The notes beneath the pieces were generated by a model. That model was not told the origin of the DNA. It saw only the letters and a program-made list of their open reading frames with translations, and did no database searches. Of a stretch of 64,000 bases of DNA, positions 45,600-56,791 are shown piece after piece; the first letter of the stretch is position 1, and each line of letters starts with the position of its first letter. The position numbers and the translations under genes are program-made. Origin of the DNA: Adenophora triphylla var. japonica (taxonomy: Eukaryota > Streptophyta > Magnoliopsida > Asterales > Campanulaceae); contig JAFEMH010007002.1 of NCBI GenBank assembly GCA_022495995.1, positions 41,637 through 105,636 of the forward strand, written 5' to 3'.

Positions 45600-46540
45600 T
45601 CTTTACGGTAACCCGATTCCATTACTGCGAGGCCAGGCGGTGATCGATTTCACGTGCCCGTAATCTTTGGTGGGAGTGGAGGAGTTTGAGGCCATGGAGC
45701 GGTGGGGCGAGCCTGAAGTTGTCAGAAACGGGTCGGAAAAGTCACGGGGACGAACTTTGTCGGCGAGCATATTGATGGAAGGAAGTGAACTGAGAGGACC
45801 TTGAGGGGTATTGGGCTCTGTTTGGGAGGATTCGACGATGCGGCTGGTTGTTTTTAGTGAAAGGGGTGATACTAGGCGGTGTGTCTTCGGGCCTTTCTCG
45901 AAGCTTGGAAACGGCATTAGACAAGTGTGCTCTGGGGCGGGTTGTCCTATCGGATTCTCTCACTTCGGGCACTTGAATTTTGCGCGACGAATCATTTCTT
46001 TGCACAGTTCGACATCTTGGGTCAAAGGAGTGCTAGTACTTATCATAAGATCAAGCTTCTCTTGCATTTGTTTCACTTGCTCTATCAATATTGCCACATG
46101 GGGATCAGCGGGAACATTCGGGATTCTTGGAACTCGCAACAAGACTCTTATCGGCGAGAGGAAACACGGCCGCGAGGCGGTGGCCCAGACGGGTGAATTC
46201 ACTAAGTCCGGTAGATGACAACGGAAAACTTGTGGCATCCGGATTTTCTTTTAGCAACTCATGATCGCATTCGGGTGGGTGTAGAGGCTTGAACATAGCC
46301 ACATAGCTCAAGCGATTATGTGAAGCCGGAGCATAAACTGTGTGTATTGCTGAAATTGAGAGCAGGTGTGATGGAGCCCGGCTCGTTACGAGGAGCGAGG
46401 GCGATGGAGCCCTAATGGCTTTGAGTCTTTGGAAAGGGCTGAAGAGGAATTGTCCTTGGCAAGGGATCATATGTGGATGGAGGGAGGTGTTGGCCGTGGG
46501 ATGGAGAGTTATAGGATGAAGGGGCTGAAATCACTTTGTT
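45600..46540 (-). other. Gag-like fragment without clear domain
   Basis: Minus-strand frames give a coiled-coil-like piece (AILIEQVKQMQEKLDLMI near 46090) and other fragments in shifting frames. It may be part of a second gag N-terminus. I do not assign a function. Confidence 0.35.
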
Positions 46541-49030
46541 TAAAGTCTCATCTTCGACCATGACCGAGGAACCATTCGCCTCAAGCATTACCCGAACTCC
46601 ATGGCGGCGGAGAGCATTGATGAGCGGTCAGTTGTTCTTCATGAATCTTATGGGCGTTTTCCAAAGCCGGGACTAACTCTTCCTTCCTAATCATCGGATT
46701 TCTTGTATCCCTTGCGCTTTACGCCAAATACGCCATCGGATCATTATCATCCCATTTAACCTTGGCGTCGATCGTGAACTTATCGGAGGGCGAGAGTTCA
46801 AAGCATTTCACCAAATCTAGCTTTGCCATGGCCACATGCTTGTTGCGGTCAAACCATCCATTCTCAACATTTGTTGCGACTAAATCATCGGCTTGTCGAG
46901 TCCATTGACTTCACGAGCTTGAATCATAAAACTCAATCATGTTTACATTCGCGTTGTTTGGGAAATGATCATTGGCGGGGTTGAGATCAGGCGCTCGAGT
47001 TTGCCCTTCTTAATTAATCCACTGAATCGCCTTTCTCGAAAGGCGTACGGTTGTCGGTCGTATGACCGTGATGCTGATGGAAAGCACAATGCTTAGTGGT
47101 GTCAAAAGGGATTTTGGGATCCTTGGGGCGATAGTTTCTCATGGGTTCGAGGAGACCACTGCTCTAGCAAGCTATTTAAAACTTTGCTTAAGGGAACACC
47201 CAAATCCTCGGGATTCGAGATTTGGTCATTGACTTGGTCACTATTACGAACGGGGTTTGCCGGTTTTGGTCCATTGGGGCGCTCAAGCTTGCCCGTTTCG
47301 ATTAACCTTTGAACCGCTCTCTTGAGACTATGCATTTGTCGGTCGTGTGGCCATAATGATCATGGAAGGCGAGTGCTTACTCATGTCGAGAGGTGCATTT
47401 GAGCTCCTTGGATGGTAGTCCTTGAGAGGCTCCAAAAGGCCTACCCTTACTAAGCCCTTGAAAATTAAGCCCATGGGCATCCCAAGATCATCAAAACGTT
47501 CTCGTTGCCTTAAGGGACCACCATTTCTTGGTTGCTTTTGGGGGCCGTCAATTGTACACAATGCCTTCTTTCCTTTACCGGATGTCGGAGCCGTGTTGGA
47601 AGGGTAAGGTTTAGAGCGGCGAGACATGTTCAGACTCGTAGTCTTTTCCCGTGCACGAACCCTTTTGATGTAATCATCAATGTAATCGTCGAGATTCGAC
47701 CTTTTGTAAACTTCATTCGTGTCAGATACACAAGATTGATATGGTGAGATGGCCCGAGTCGAGCGATCGTCGATACTCTCGTTGCTAGGCTTTTCTTGTA
47801 CCTTCTTAATTGGTTCTACCAATAATCCATTGGATGAGTCAATAGGAACATTAGGATTGCATGACCCCGCCACAAGATTGGCATTAGCAAACGAAACCAC
47901 AGTAGGAAGTACTGCAGTGGGAGGAATGACAGTCGAGCATTAAAAGCGTGACCAGTAACCTTCCTCATAAGGCACAGCGGTTGCCGAAGATGAAGATATA
48001 TGGCTCGTAATGGGTGGATACCGGGGAGCGGATGAGTGCGGATCCAGAAGGCTGCTTGAAAACATGAGGTTTGAGGCATCGTAACAGTAGGATTGAATGT
48101 GTCTTGACCGCGAGAACATGACTGCAAGGGAAATGTGTATACTTGTACTTGATGAGCGGGAGCGGCTTGCGTAGCAGTAGGGTGGAGAATTTGATGAGGA
48201 GCATTTGACCTTGTCGGACTTCCCAAGCCGGAGGGCGGGGTAGAGCGATGAAGTGGTGATAAAAGCACAGTGGCCCACGTGATCTTGCGGTATCATAGGG
48301 GCCGGTGTGCTTTGAGAATTGGAGGAAGCAAGCTGGCCCCCTCGAACCATGGAGCACGAGAAAGCAGCTGTCCCATTCCGAGATGGTGACCCGAGCCGGG
48401 ACGATGCGGTGAAGTAGTAAGCGGCCCCTTCAGTCGATGACCGAACCGGGCCCGATGTTGTGAAGTAGTAAGCGGCCCCTTCCAAGTGCGGGCGCGAGCC
48501 GGCTCAATCCTGGTGGTGAGACGAGAGGCAGGCGGGTTGACCTAGATCGGGTGTCGAGGAGTATCGAGCGATAAGGGCTGAGATGTCTTGAAGCGACCAA
48601 TTCAGATTGATGGCCGGGCCGGGCGAGGTTTTGGAGTAGCGAAGCGGCCCATTCAGGCGGATTGAAACCCAAAGGTGAAAACTGGGAGGTGTCGGGGGAA
48701 GTTGACCAAGATCGATACGATGAGGCCGAGAGGCGAGGCTGAGTGATAGGCTTGGGGATGCTTGGCCCATTAGTAGTTCCACACGAAAGGGGACGGGGCA
48801 TTTGATGGTAGTTGGCATGCCGGGAGGGTAATTAGCTCCAATCTTCGCATCAACCGTAAAGGTTCCATTAGGGTGGTGAACAATTGCTAGCCCACGGGTT
48901 ACGATACTTTCCAATAAGCGGCGATGCGAGCCTCTTGATTTTGTCTTATCTGTTCCAACATCGATTCCACTTTCGGCATTTTGCGGATTTTCGGGGTGTG
49001 GAGTTGTACGTCCCCCACCGTTCTCCTACG
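46541..49030 (-). pseudogene. Second, divergent Ogre/Tat-like gag with duplicated C-terminal module
   Basis: On the minus strand, the N-terminal part at 48914-48800 (IVHHPNGTFTVDAKIG) aligns with the NPDGTF segment of elements A and B. A proline/serine-rich region (48800-47950) follows. The module DDLGMP...GLLEPLKDYHPR...HGHTTDKC...SLKRAVQRLIETGKLE then occurs, and is repeated as EDLGVP...HCAFHQHHGHTTDN...GLIKKGKLE (about 47540-47280 and 47220-46990). VNMIEFYDSS near 46940 matches the gag C-terminal motif. The gag core (MPxxDxFDGTxCPK) was not found. No pol follows. Frames are broken in several places. Confidence 0.65.
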
Positions 49031-49788
49031 AGTTGGTCATTACGAAACTTTGATGCGAAGCCAAGGAGGAAACCAATGAAGTATCGACTTCGGAATGGCG
49101 AGCTGAACAAAGCGATGACCCGGGGTCTCGATCCAAACTTTGCTTACTATGGAAGGCACAAAAGGGTGTGGTTCGGACTCGGGAAGCGAAACGAGGTTGG
49201 TGTTTGGGCTTAGGGCTCATGCAACATGCGGTTATTTGTTCTTGTTTACTTAAAACATGTTTTATTAACCTAATCGGTTGGAAAAGATTGCTCTTCTTTT
49301 CGCGAACTACTACGATTCCTGGATCGGTGGGCCCCGTCACTACGTCTATAAGCCCCTCGTATTCCACCCGTATTTCGACCTCCCGGGGTGGACGGCCCGG
49401 GCGAGGGTCACATAGAGGGCAAGCGGGTCCCGACCGAAAGAAAACGATCCTAGAAGTCGGCGGGTAATCGAGTCTTGACGAGTATTCGATGTAAATTACG
49501 GAGAAAGGCGCGTCAAAGTCAAGATCGTGTCAGGGCTCGACAAAGGTCGGCATGATTTGGACTGATAAATGTCCACAGTTGATCTTGACTTGTCGTCAGT
49601 TAAGCCGTAATTAGGCATGGAATAATCATTAATCCTTGATGACTCAGTGTCAATGCTGGGAGTCAATGTATAATTTGTGCCAGTCAGAGCCGAAGTCAAG
49701 GCGCCGGTCAATATCTTGGTCAAAGTCTGCGGCGGAAAACCGGCAGAACTTCGACTGATTAGGGACCCCGAAAGATATTGAGTCGGTA
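49031..49788. other. 5' untranslated region below LTR block 3
   Basis: No convincing ORF. 49500-49740 has repeated GTCAAAGTC/TTGAC motifs. Bases next to the LTR (TACCGACTCAATATC on the minus strand) do not match a primer site I recognise. Confidence 0.5.
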
Positions 49789-51190
49789 TGTGTGATGATG
49801 TGTATCCGAAAATTTTCCCATTTTTGTGTTTGAAAAAATCAACGAAAACGGAGTCGCCACGCCATTTTAATTTTGAGGGCCAAAACTTTGAAAAAAGCCC
49901 GAGATCAGAGATTTAGGTTCGGAGGTCATGTTACGCGTCGGGAAGGACGTTAGTGTGCACCCGACGCGCCTCGTAAAACGAGTCTTCCAAGCTGAAAATC
50001 ATTTGTGTGTGTGTGTGTGTGTGTTTTGGCCAAAATAAGTTGAAACTGAGGTAAGTAAAAATTGAGAACTCTTTTTAAGGCTTTAAACTGATCCCATGAT
50101 TTTTTGGGTGATTTTTGGGTTGAGATTTGGAACTCAAAAGATTTTTGGAAGTTGAAAACCATTTCTGCCAGAATGAAAAAGGCAGTGGACCTTTGATTTT
50201 GAAAGGGATTCAAGGGTCTTAAAACTTTATAATCTGGATAAACTCAGAGAATGAAAGTTGTTCTAGACACCTTAAATAAAGTTTGTGCGAAGGAATTTTC
50301 CATTTTCGAGAAGATTTGAGGGGTCAAAACCTTCTGGAAACCTCAGATATGAGATCTGGATTCCCAGAAGCTGATGAACTAGCCTCTGAAAGAAAATTTG
50401 AAAAGAGGAGTTTTACTCACCCAAAAAATAAAGTAAAAATATTTCTGGAAAGCTCTGGATGTTGGCTACAAAAGGTATTTTGTAGTCAACACCAAATTCC
50501 AAGTTCATCTGTGTCCAAAAATTAAGACCATGGACTGAGGTCTGAGAAAATTGCTACTGGACAGCAACTTCTCAAGAAAGAAAATATGATTTTAAAGGGG
50601 GTTTTGCATCCATGCTTGTCCCCATTTCCCTAGGTTTTGGTTAGTGATCACTAGACATTTTAGTGGTGAATCAACTATAGCAAACCATCCTTGGGGTACA
50701 TTAGGACTAAGCATTTCATTTGCTTGGGAAGGGGATTTTTATCCTTTGAAAATGAGATTTTATGCTTGAAAATGGTTTTTAGGGTTTTGAAAATGAATTT
50801 TCTTTGCAAGAAAGTAAGAAAACTTGAAAGTAATTTTGATCTTTGTAGAAGATCATCCATGGAAGATGGTCTTCCATGGTGATCTTCTTAGATCTAGAGC
50901 AAGAAGATGAAAGAACTACATTTTGTAGTTTGAAGATGCATGCATGGATGAGATTTAGGGTTAGGAAGAGGAGGGTTTACCAATCTTCCTTGTGTTCTTG
51001 AGTGTTTGGCTTGAGTATATGAGTGTTTAGGGCTTTAATATGAGAGTGAGTGGATGAGTATGAGTTGGGAAAGATTGGAGAGAAAATGGTGACAATTCTT
51101 GAAGAATTCTCACTGTTTTCTCTCTATATTTCGCCGAGAGGTTCGGTGCAAAATGTGTTATTCCTCCTTATTTTTGTATTTGGAGGGCTC

Positions 51191-51198
51191 AATTTATA
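51191..51198 (-). promoter_or_regulatory. LTR promoter TATA box, block 3
   Basis: GGGC-TATAAATT-GAGCCC on the minus strand, at the same place as in the other blocks. Confidence 0.7.
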
Positions 51199-51639
51199 GC
51201 CCTCTGGAAATTACAAACATGTCCGCGCGGATGGATCCCCTCGGCGTGCCTTGTTCATTAAATGCGGCTTGACTTTGGACAAGAGGAATAATCTTTTTGA
51301 AATTTCAAATTAACGGCCGGTTTTGTGTCTCCAGCCATTGCTATTTGTGGTTTTATTCCTTTTGTTTTTCTTTTTAAGATTCTTTTTAAGGTTTAACCTT
51401 AAATAACAATGCCCATTTTACCCTCACTTTGTTAGAAATGTTAGGATAGTTAGGAATTGTTAGAAATGTTATAACTTTCGTTAATTTTCTAACGAAAATT
51501 CTAACAAGCTCAAATTGGAGCACTTACGGTAGCCCCTCGGCGACGGCGCTTCGAAGGAAGCGGGGTCGTCGATAAGAGTAAGGCTCCATATTTGGCGGGA
51601 TGATCGAGTGATCGGGTGGTGAACCTAGCGATAGGCTAC

Positions 51640-51674
51640 CTACGTATCCCGAATGGGAATCAAGCCGATCGTAG
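51640..51674 (+). other. Hairpin module, copy 6
   Basis: CTACG/CGTAG outer stem; inner TCCC-GAAT-GGGA. Confidence 0.7.
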
Positions 51675-51761
51675 TTCGGGTGCTTGACCACGGAGATGAT
51701 GGCGTTTTAGGTGCCTCGAACACGATGAGCGAGTTACGCGGTCGGTTCTTGGAAAGAAACT

Positions 51762-51900
51762 TCTGAGGATAAGAGATGAACATTTTCGGTCGATGGCTAT
51801 CCGCTCTGCTGAGGATAAGAGATGACCATTTTGGTCGATGGCTATCCGCTCTGTGAGGATAGGAATGACCATTTTACGTACGACGGGTATCCGCTCTATC
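51762..51900. repeat. Three units of about 47 bp (GAGGATAAGAGATGACCATT type)
   Basis: Units end with TATCCGCTCTG. One to two copies are at 38570-38660 in block 2. Confidence 0.8.
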
Positions 51901-51904
51901 GTTT

Positions 51905-52090
51905 TCTAGTGATAGCGTCTTAGGTGCCTCAAACCTTGAAGATGGCGTTTTAGGTGCCTCGGACCTTGGAGATGGCGTTTTAGGTGCCTCGAACCTTGGA
52001 GATGGCGTTTTAGGTGCCTTGAACCTTGAAGATGGCTTTTTAGGCGCCTCGGACCTTGATGATGATGGCTTTTTAGGCGCCTCAGTCCTT
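51905..52090. repeat. About six 30-bp units (TTAGGTGCCTCGAACCTTGG type)
   Basis: Expanded form of the three-unit arrays in blocks 1 and 2. Confidence 0.92.
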
Positions 52091-52179
52091 AATTTGAAAT
52101 GGCCTTTCGGTGGACTTCGTCTGCTGCCGAAGGAGAGGGTGACCGTTTTGGTCGAGGGCTGGACCTAATGATAGGCTAC

Positions 52180-52216
52180 CTACGTATCCCTAGTGGGAAT
52201 CGAAGCCCTTTCGTAG
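52180..52216 (+). other. Hairpin module, copy 7
   Basis: CTACG/CGTAG outer stem; inner TCCC-TAGT-GGGA. Confidence 0.7.
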
Positions 52217-52324
52217 TTCGAGTTTTCCTCGAAATTTCGTTGGATTTTGGGATTCCGTTAACTTTGCTTTGAGGATTTCGTTAGCCATTCTTTGAGGAAA
52301 ATCGAGACGTATTCGTCAGGAAAT

Positions 52325-53262
52325 CGGTCTTACGTTTGACTGCCGTTTGGTTTTGATGAAAGATACGAGATCTGTTATCTTTCTCGGGGCACTCGGTCTT
52401 ACGTTTTACTGCCGGGGAAGATTTTGATGAAAGATACGGGATCTCGTTATCTTTCTCGGGGCACTCGGTCTTACGTTTTACTGGAGGGGGTGATTTTGAT
52501 GAAAGATACGGGATTGCGTTATCTTTCTCGGGGCACTCGGTCTTACGTTTGGCTAGGGGGTAATTTTGATGAAAGATACGGGATCTCGTTATCTTTCTCG
52601 GGGCACTCGGTCTTACGTTTGACTAGCAGGGAGATTTTGATGAAAGATACGGGATCTCGTTATCTTTCTCGGGGCACTCGGTCTTACGTTTGGCAGGGGT
52701 AATTTTGATGAAAGATACGGGATCTCGTTATCTTTCTCGGGGCACTCGGTCTTACGTTTGGCTAGGAAGATTTTGATGAAAGATACGGGATCTCGTTATC
52801 TTTCTCGGGGCACTCGGTCTTACGTTTGGCTAGGGGTAATTTTGATGAAAGATACGGGATCTTGTTATCTTTCTCGGGGCACTCGGTCTTACGTTTGGCA
52901 GGGGTAATTTTGATGAAAGATATGGGATCTCGTTATCTTTCTCGGGGCACTCGGTCTTACGTTTGGCTAGCAGGGAAGATTTTGATGAAAGATACGGGAT
53001 CTCGTTATCTTTCTCGGGGCACTCGGTCTTACGTTTGGCTATAGGGGTAATTTTGATGAAAGATACGGGATCTCGTTATCTTTCTCGGGGCACTCGGTCT
53101 TACGTTTGGCTACAGGGAAGATTTTGATGAAAGATACGGGATCTCGTTATCTTTCTCGGGGCACTCGGTCTTACGTTTGGCTAGGGGAAGATTTTGATGA
53201 AAGATACGGGATCTCGTTATCTTTCTCGGGGCACTCGGTCTTACGTTTGACTAGGGGTAATT
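52325..53262. repeat. About 70-bp satellite-like array, 13 copies
   Basis: Units contain GATGAAAGATACGGGATCTC, GTTATCTTTCTCGGGGCACT and CGGTCTTACGTTT, and are nearly identical. Almost all variation is in a 10-20-bp spot after ACGTTT (GGCTAGGGG, GACTAGCAGGG and similar). Plus-strand ORFs here are artefacts. The array lies next to LTR block 3, on the 3' side of the large element. Confidence 0.97.
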
Positions 53263-53513
53263 TTCTTGAAAGGGTTGACCTTGTCAAGTTGGGCTGAATT
53301 GCGAGTCACGAAATTTTAAAGGGCAAAAGGGTCATTTTGACCCTTACAATCCTGTCCGCGCGGAGAGGAATGGAAAGTCGGGGTATTAATTAGGACGACG
53401 CCCTTCCTCTTCCCCATTCGGTTTTTCAAAAATTCCGAGAGCGAGGAGAGAGAAATCATAAATCCGCCATTGTTGGCCTTAGAAGCTTCAAAAATTCTCC
53501 GATTTCTTCGATT

Positions 53514-56320
53514 TTGAGCAATGGAACACGGGAAGGCGCTTTTCAAGGCCAAGGACGTGGCCCGGTAGCGGAGAGAGCGGTGGAGCTCGTCCGAATGAGG
53601 AGGCATTACAATCTTTCGCAATCGGTTGCGGAGGAGCATTACCCCGATGCTTGGCAACATTGGGCTTCGGATTCGAATCTCCGAACGGTATATTTTGAAA
53701 CCCTTTGATCCCTTTGTTGATTTCTTGTTTGAAATTTGAATTTTGGGTGATTTTTAAAAATTTTTTTTTTGAAAATTCGAATGATTGATATTCTTGGCTT
53801 TGAATTTTGATTTTGATGCTTTGCATGTTGATGATGATTTTTTTTTTCTTTGAAATTGAATATTGATATGTTGATGATGATTTTTTTTTGAAATTGAATA
53901 TTGATATTGATGAATGATGCAATGCATGTATTTCGTTTTGAAAGAATGGGCATTTTGCCAATATGAGATGTATGTATGTTTAGGATATATATATTTTTTT
54001 TTTTGAAAAGTGGGACGGATTTTTCCTCCCGTTGCATGTAAGATGGATGATATGCATGTATGCAAAAAATTTTTTTTTTGAGATGATGCATGTTATTTTA
54101 TGAAAATGGGACGGAGTTTTTACTTCCGTAGGAATGCATTTTCTTTTTTTTTTTTGATGAATGCATTGGGACTTCTTTGGCTTGTTTTCTTTCATGCGAG
54201 AAAAATGGGGCTATGCTCATTGTATCTTTGTTATCTTTGTCGAAATTTTTTTTTTTAATGCATGTGTATGCTTTTTTTTTAATGCATGCAAATGCTTTTT
54301 TTGACATTTTCTCTCTCTTTTTTTTTAGGGGGCGGACACCGTTTTGTGACGGAGCAGCTGAACAAAATGAAAACTCGAGGATCGGTGGAGTCCGTGATTG
54401 ACTTGTGGGACCGGCTTCCGAATGTGGGCCGAGGAGCTTTGCCGAGTCCGAGACAGATCGTTGTCGAGACGGGGCTTTGGGAGTTTATCGAGTGCTTGAG
54501 GGGACTGGTCAAGTTCCCTAAGAGCAAGGGCTTGATGTTTGCTCTGGCGCGGCATTGGTGGGGACGCGACCCACACCTTCCACTTCTTACGGGGCGAGGC
54601 TACGGTTACGCCCTCCGACTATCTTTGCGATCACGGGCTGTCCTTTAATGGACGCGGCATTGAGTGGCGAGATGGCTACGGCGATGCGTCTGCGAGGCTC
54701 TTACGGGATTTTCCCTATTCCCAAAAGGGGATGGGGATGGAGTATGCCGTGGTCTACGGCAAGATTGTGGAGACCATAGCGAGTTATGAGGAGGCTGGGG
54801 AGGAGAGGATAGGCGCCGTCAGTTGCCGGGGCCTTCTTGTGGTTTGCTTTCTCGAGCACGCTCTTTGGACATCTTTGAGGGACGGCGATCTTTGCCTTGT
54901 TGAGGTCCTTGGAGGACATGGAGACGGCCGGAGATGTCTCGTGGGGAGAGGCCGGGCTGGCGAGCTTTATTTTGCTCTTGATAGAGTACAGGCAGGAAGA
55001 GGCTGTGAGCTCTGTCTTGCTTTGAGTTTGCCACTGGAGGTATAAGCTCTCTTTTTGCTTTCCCTCTTTTTTTTTTTGAGCACGCACTTTTCTTTTGCCT
55101 TTGGATTAATTGGATTTTTACCTTTCGCGGTATGGGCGTTGGAGTTTTTCACGTCACGGTGTGGCGGCGGCCGGCGGAGTACGTCGGGCGTATCAGGCCA
55201 TGCGATCTTGGTCCAAGCATGCCGGGAGAAGATAAGCTCCGGGGCGTACGACTCTCGAGTACGCGGATTGCCTTCCTTTGACGGAGGCCGAGACGGATGA
55301 GGGGATGATATTCTTCCCACAGGATCGCTTTGAGGTAGCGCGGTGAAGGGCGAGATGCGGAGCGGTGCGGCGGAGGATTTTGAGGGTCGACTGCGATGCC
55401 TATTATGCAGGAGAGAGGGTGACGCGCCGGCATGGCGTGAACTCGCCTTTGAGGACACCGGTGGAGCCTCCCGCCGATATGATGCACCCGAGCGATCGGT
55501 CAGTGACACTGGGATGATTACCGAAGCGAGCCGGCACTTCTCGGACTTCGTGGCGATTGAGCCATATGCGACATTCGTCTTGAGGAGGCGAGGATGCCTC
55601 GGGTTACGGATAGGGAGGGGCTTGGGATCCCGCGGTACCCTCGGACGGATTTTTCCTATATCCCGGGATGGGGTCAGATTGAGGGTGCGAGATCCCTCGG
55701 CCGGCGACTTCCACGAGCTTTCGGCCTCGTCAGGGTATGAAGGTATGGCTTCACCTTTTCCCCTTCTTTTCTTTCTTTTGTTTCATCATCTTTGGCATCA
55801 CTTCTTTTTTTTTTTGACGCTTTTGCTTTTGTGCGGTTTTCGGAGGTGGTCGTCGAGAAGGCGACGAAGCAAGTGATCGAGGCCAAGAGATTCATCGGGA
55901 GGATGGTCGCTTGCGGGGCTCCTCGAGGCTAGAGCGAGCGACCACGGCGGCGCACATCGGACGGGAGGCTTCCCCTATTCGCTCGAGACTTCTTCGAGAG
56001 ACTCCTTTGTCTCCTCTCCTTGATCCCCGCGCGGTACTGCCTTCGGATCACGTCATTCTCGGGGATCCACACGGGCGGGGACACGTATGGCGGCATGGCG
56101 GGTCGTCTTCGTACGTGCGGGAGTCCGCGCCTTCACCTTCGGGTACGATTTTTCGCGAGATCTCGGCTTGCCCTATCGGAGCGTGCCGGTTGGTCTGATG
56201 AGCCTCTTTCGGAGACGAGGACGATTCTCGAGCCCGAGATTTTCGGGGCTCTGAGGAGCGGGCCCGAGTCGCAAGAGGGCCGGGGAGACATCGGGTGCTT
56301 TGGAGACTCCGATTGATTTT
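53514..56320 (+). pseudogene. Plant mobile domain (PMD)-like gene, antisense inside the Ogre-like element
   Basis: On the plus strand, opposite to the element's gag/pol, 54363-54700 encodes a PMD signature: DLWDRLPNVGR, WEFIECLRGLVKF, LMFALARHWW and, after a frame change, THTFHFLRGEATVTPSDYL. This resembles the TE-carried relatives of MAIN/MAIL1. An upstream exon-like piece (53514-53690, WQHWASDSNLRT) ends at a GTATAT donor, and a pyrimidine-rich stretch ends in AG at 54328. Further exon-like GC-rich pieces at 55140-55740 and 55840-56320 have a GTATGG donor at 55741 and a stop near 56317. T-rich spacers separate them. At least two frame changes fall within the PMD core. Exon structure and coding state are uncertain; the domain call is fairly secure. 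Confidence 0.6.
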
Positions 56321-56791
56321 TTTTTTTTTGATTTGAGATTGAGATTTAGATTTGTACAGCTTGTGCACATTTTTTTTTGATGTAATAATTTAGGATTTTA
56401 TTTATGTTTGCTTTTTTTTTTATGCACACTCTTTTTTTTTTTGGAATGTAATAATTTAGGATTTTATTTTATGAATGCAATGCAGTATGAATGCAGTGTT
56501 GCATGAGCCTTGGTTTTTTTTTTTTTTGCCAGGGTGTTTGGTATATGGGTGGTTTGGGGAGGTTTTTGCACAAGTTTCGAGCAACCGGGACGGAATATTC
56601 CTCTTTTTGGCGTAGCGGCTTGGGCATTGCGAGATTTTTTTTTTGGGAAAGCAATCCCATCCGCGCGGATGGGAGGCATCGACATTGTTCTTTAATTTTG
56701 GTTCGGACTGGTCTTGCTTTATTTCAAATTCAAATATCCTCTTCAACCTCCGGTCAACGGCCATTTTCGGGGAGAAAGAGAGAGAAAAACC
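56321..56791. other. T-rich spacer between the two antisense genes
   Basis: No gene. Several T runs of 8-14 are present, with TGTAATAATTTAGGATTTTA at 56382-56401 repeated at 56447-56466. Confidence 0.6.

Larger units (their letters stand above)
49789..52225 (-). mobile_element. Ogre/Tat-like LTR block 3
   Basis: The block starts TGTGATGATG and aligns with blocks 1 and 2 over most of its length: GGAGTCGCCACGCCATTTT, (TG)n at 50004-50024, the TATA box, AGCCCCTCGGCGACGG and two hairpin modules. It lacks the GACTATTTTTGGG 30-bp array but has expanded the TTAGGTGCCTCGAACC array. It is the 5' LTR of the 39873-49788 internal region and the 3' LTR of the element reaching past 64000. Confidence 0.75.

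Noticed and set aside
52325..53262. CRISPR-like array with variable spacers
   Set aside because: The 55-bp constant part is far too long, the variable part is a mutated common sequence, and no cas genes are present. It is a retroelement tandem array.
52424..53297. Plus-strand frames of 60-90 codons
   Set aside because: Translation of the 70-bp repeat (RYLSRGTRSYV); no protein features.
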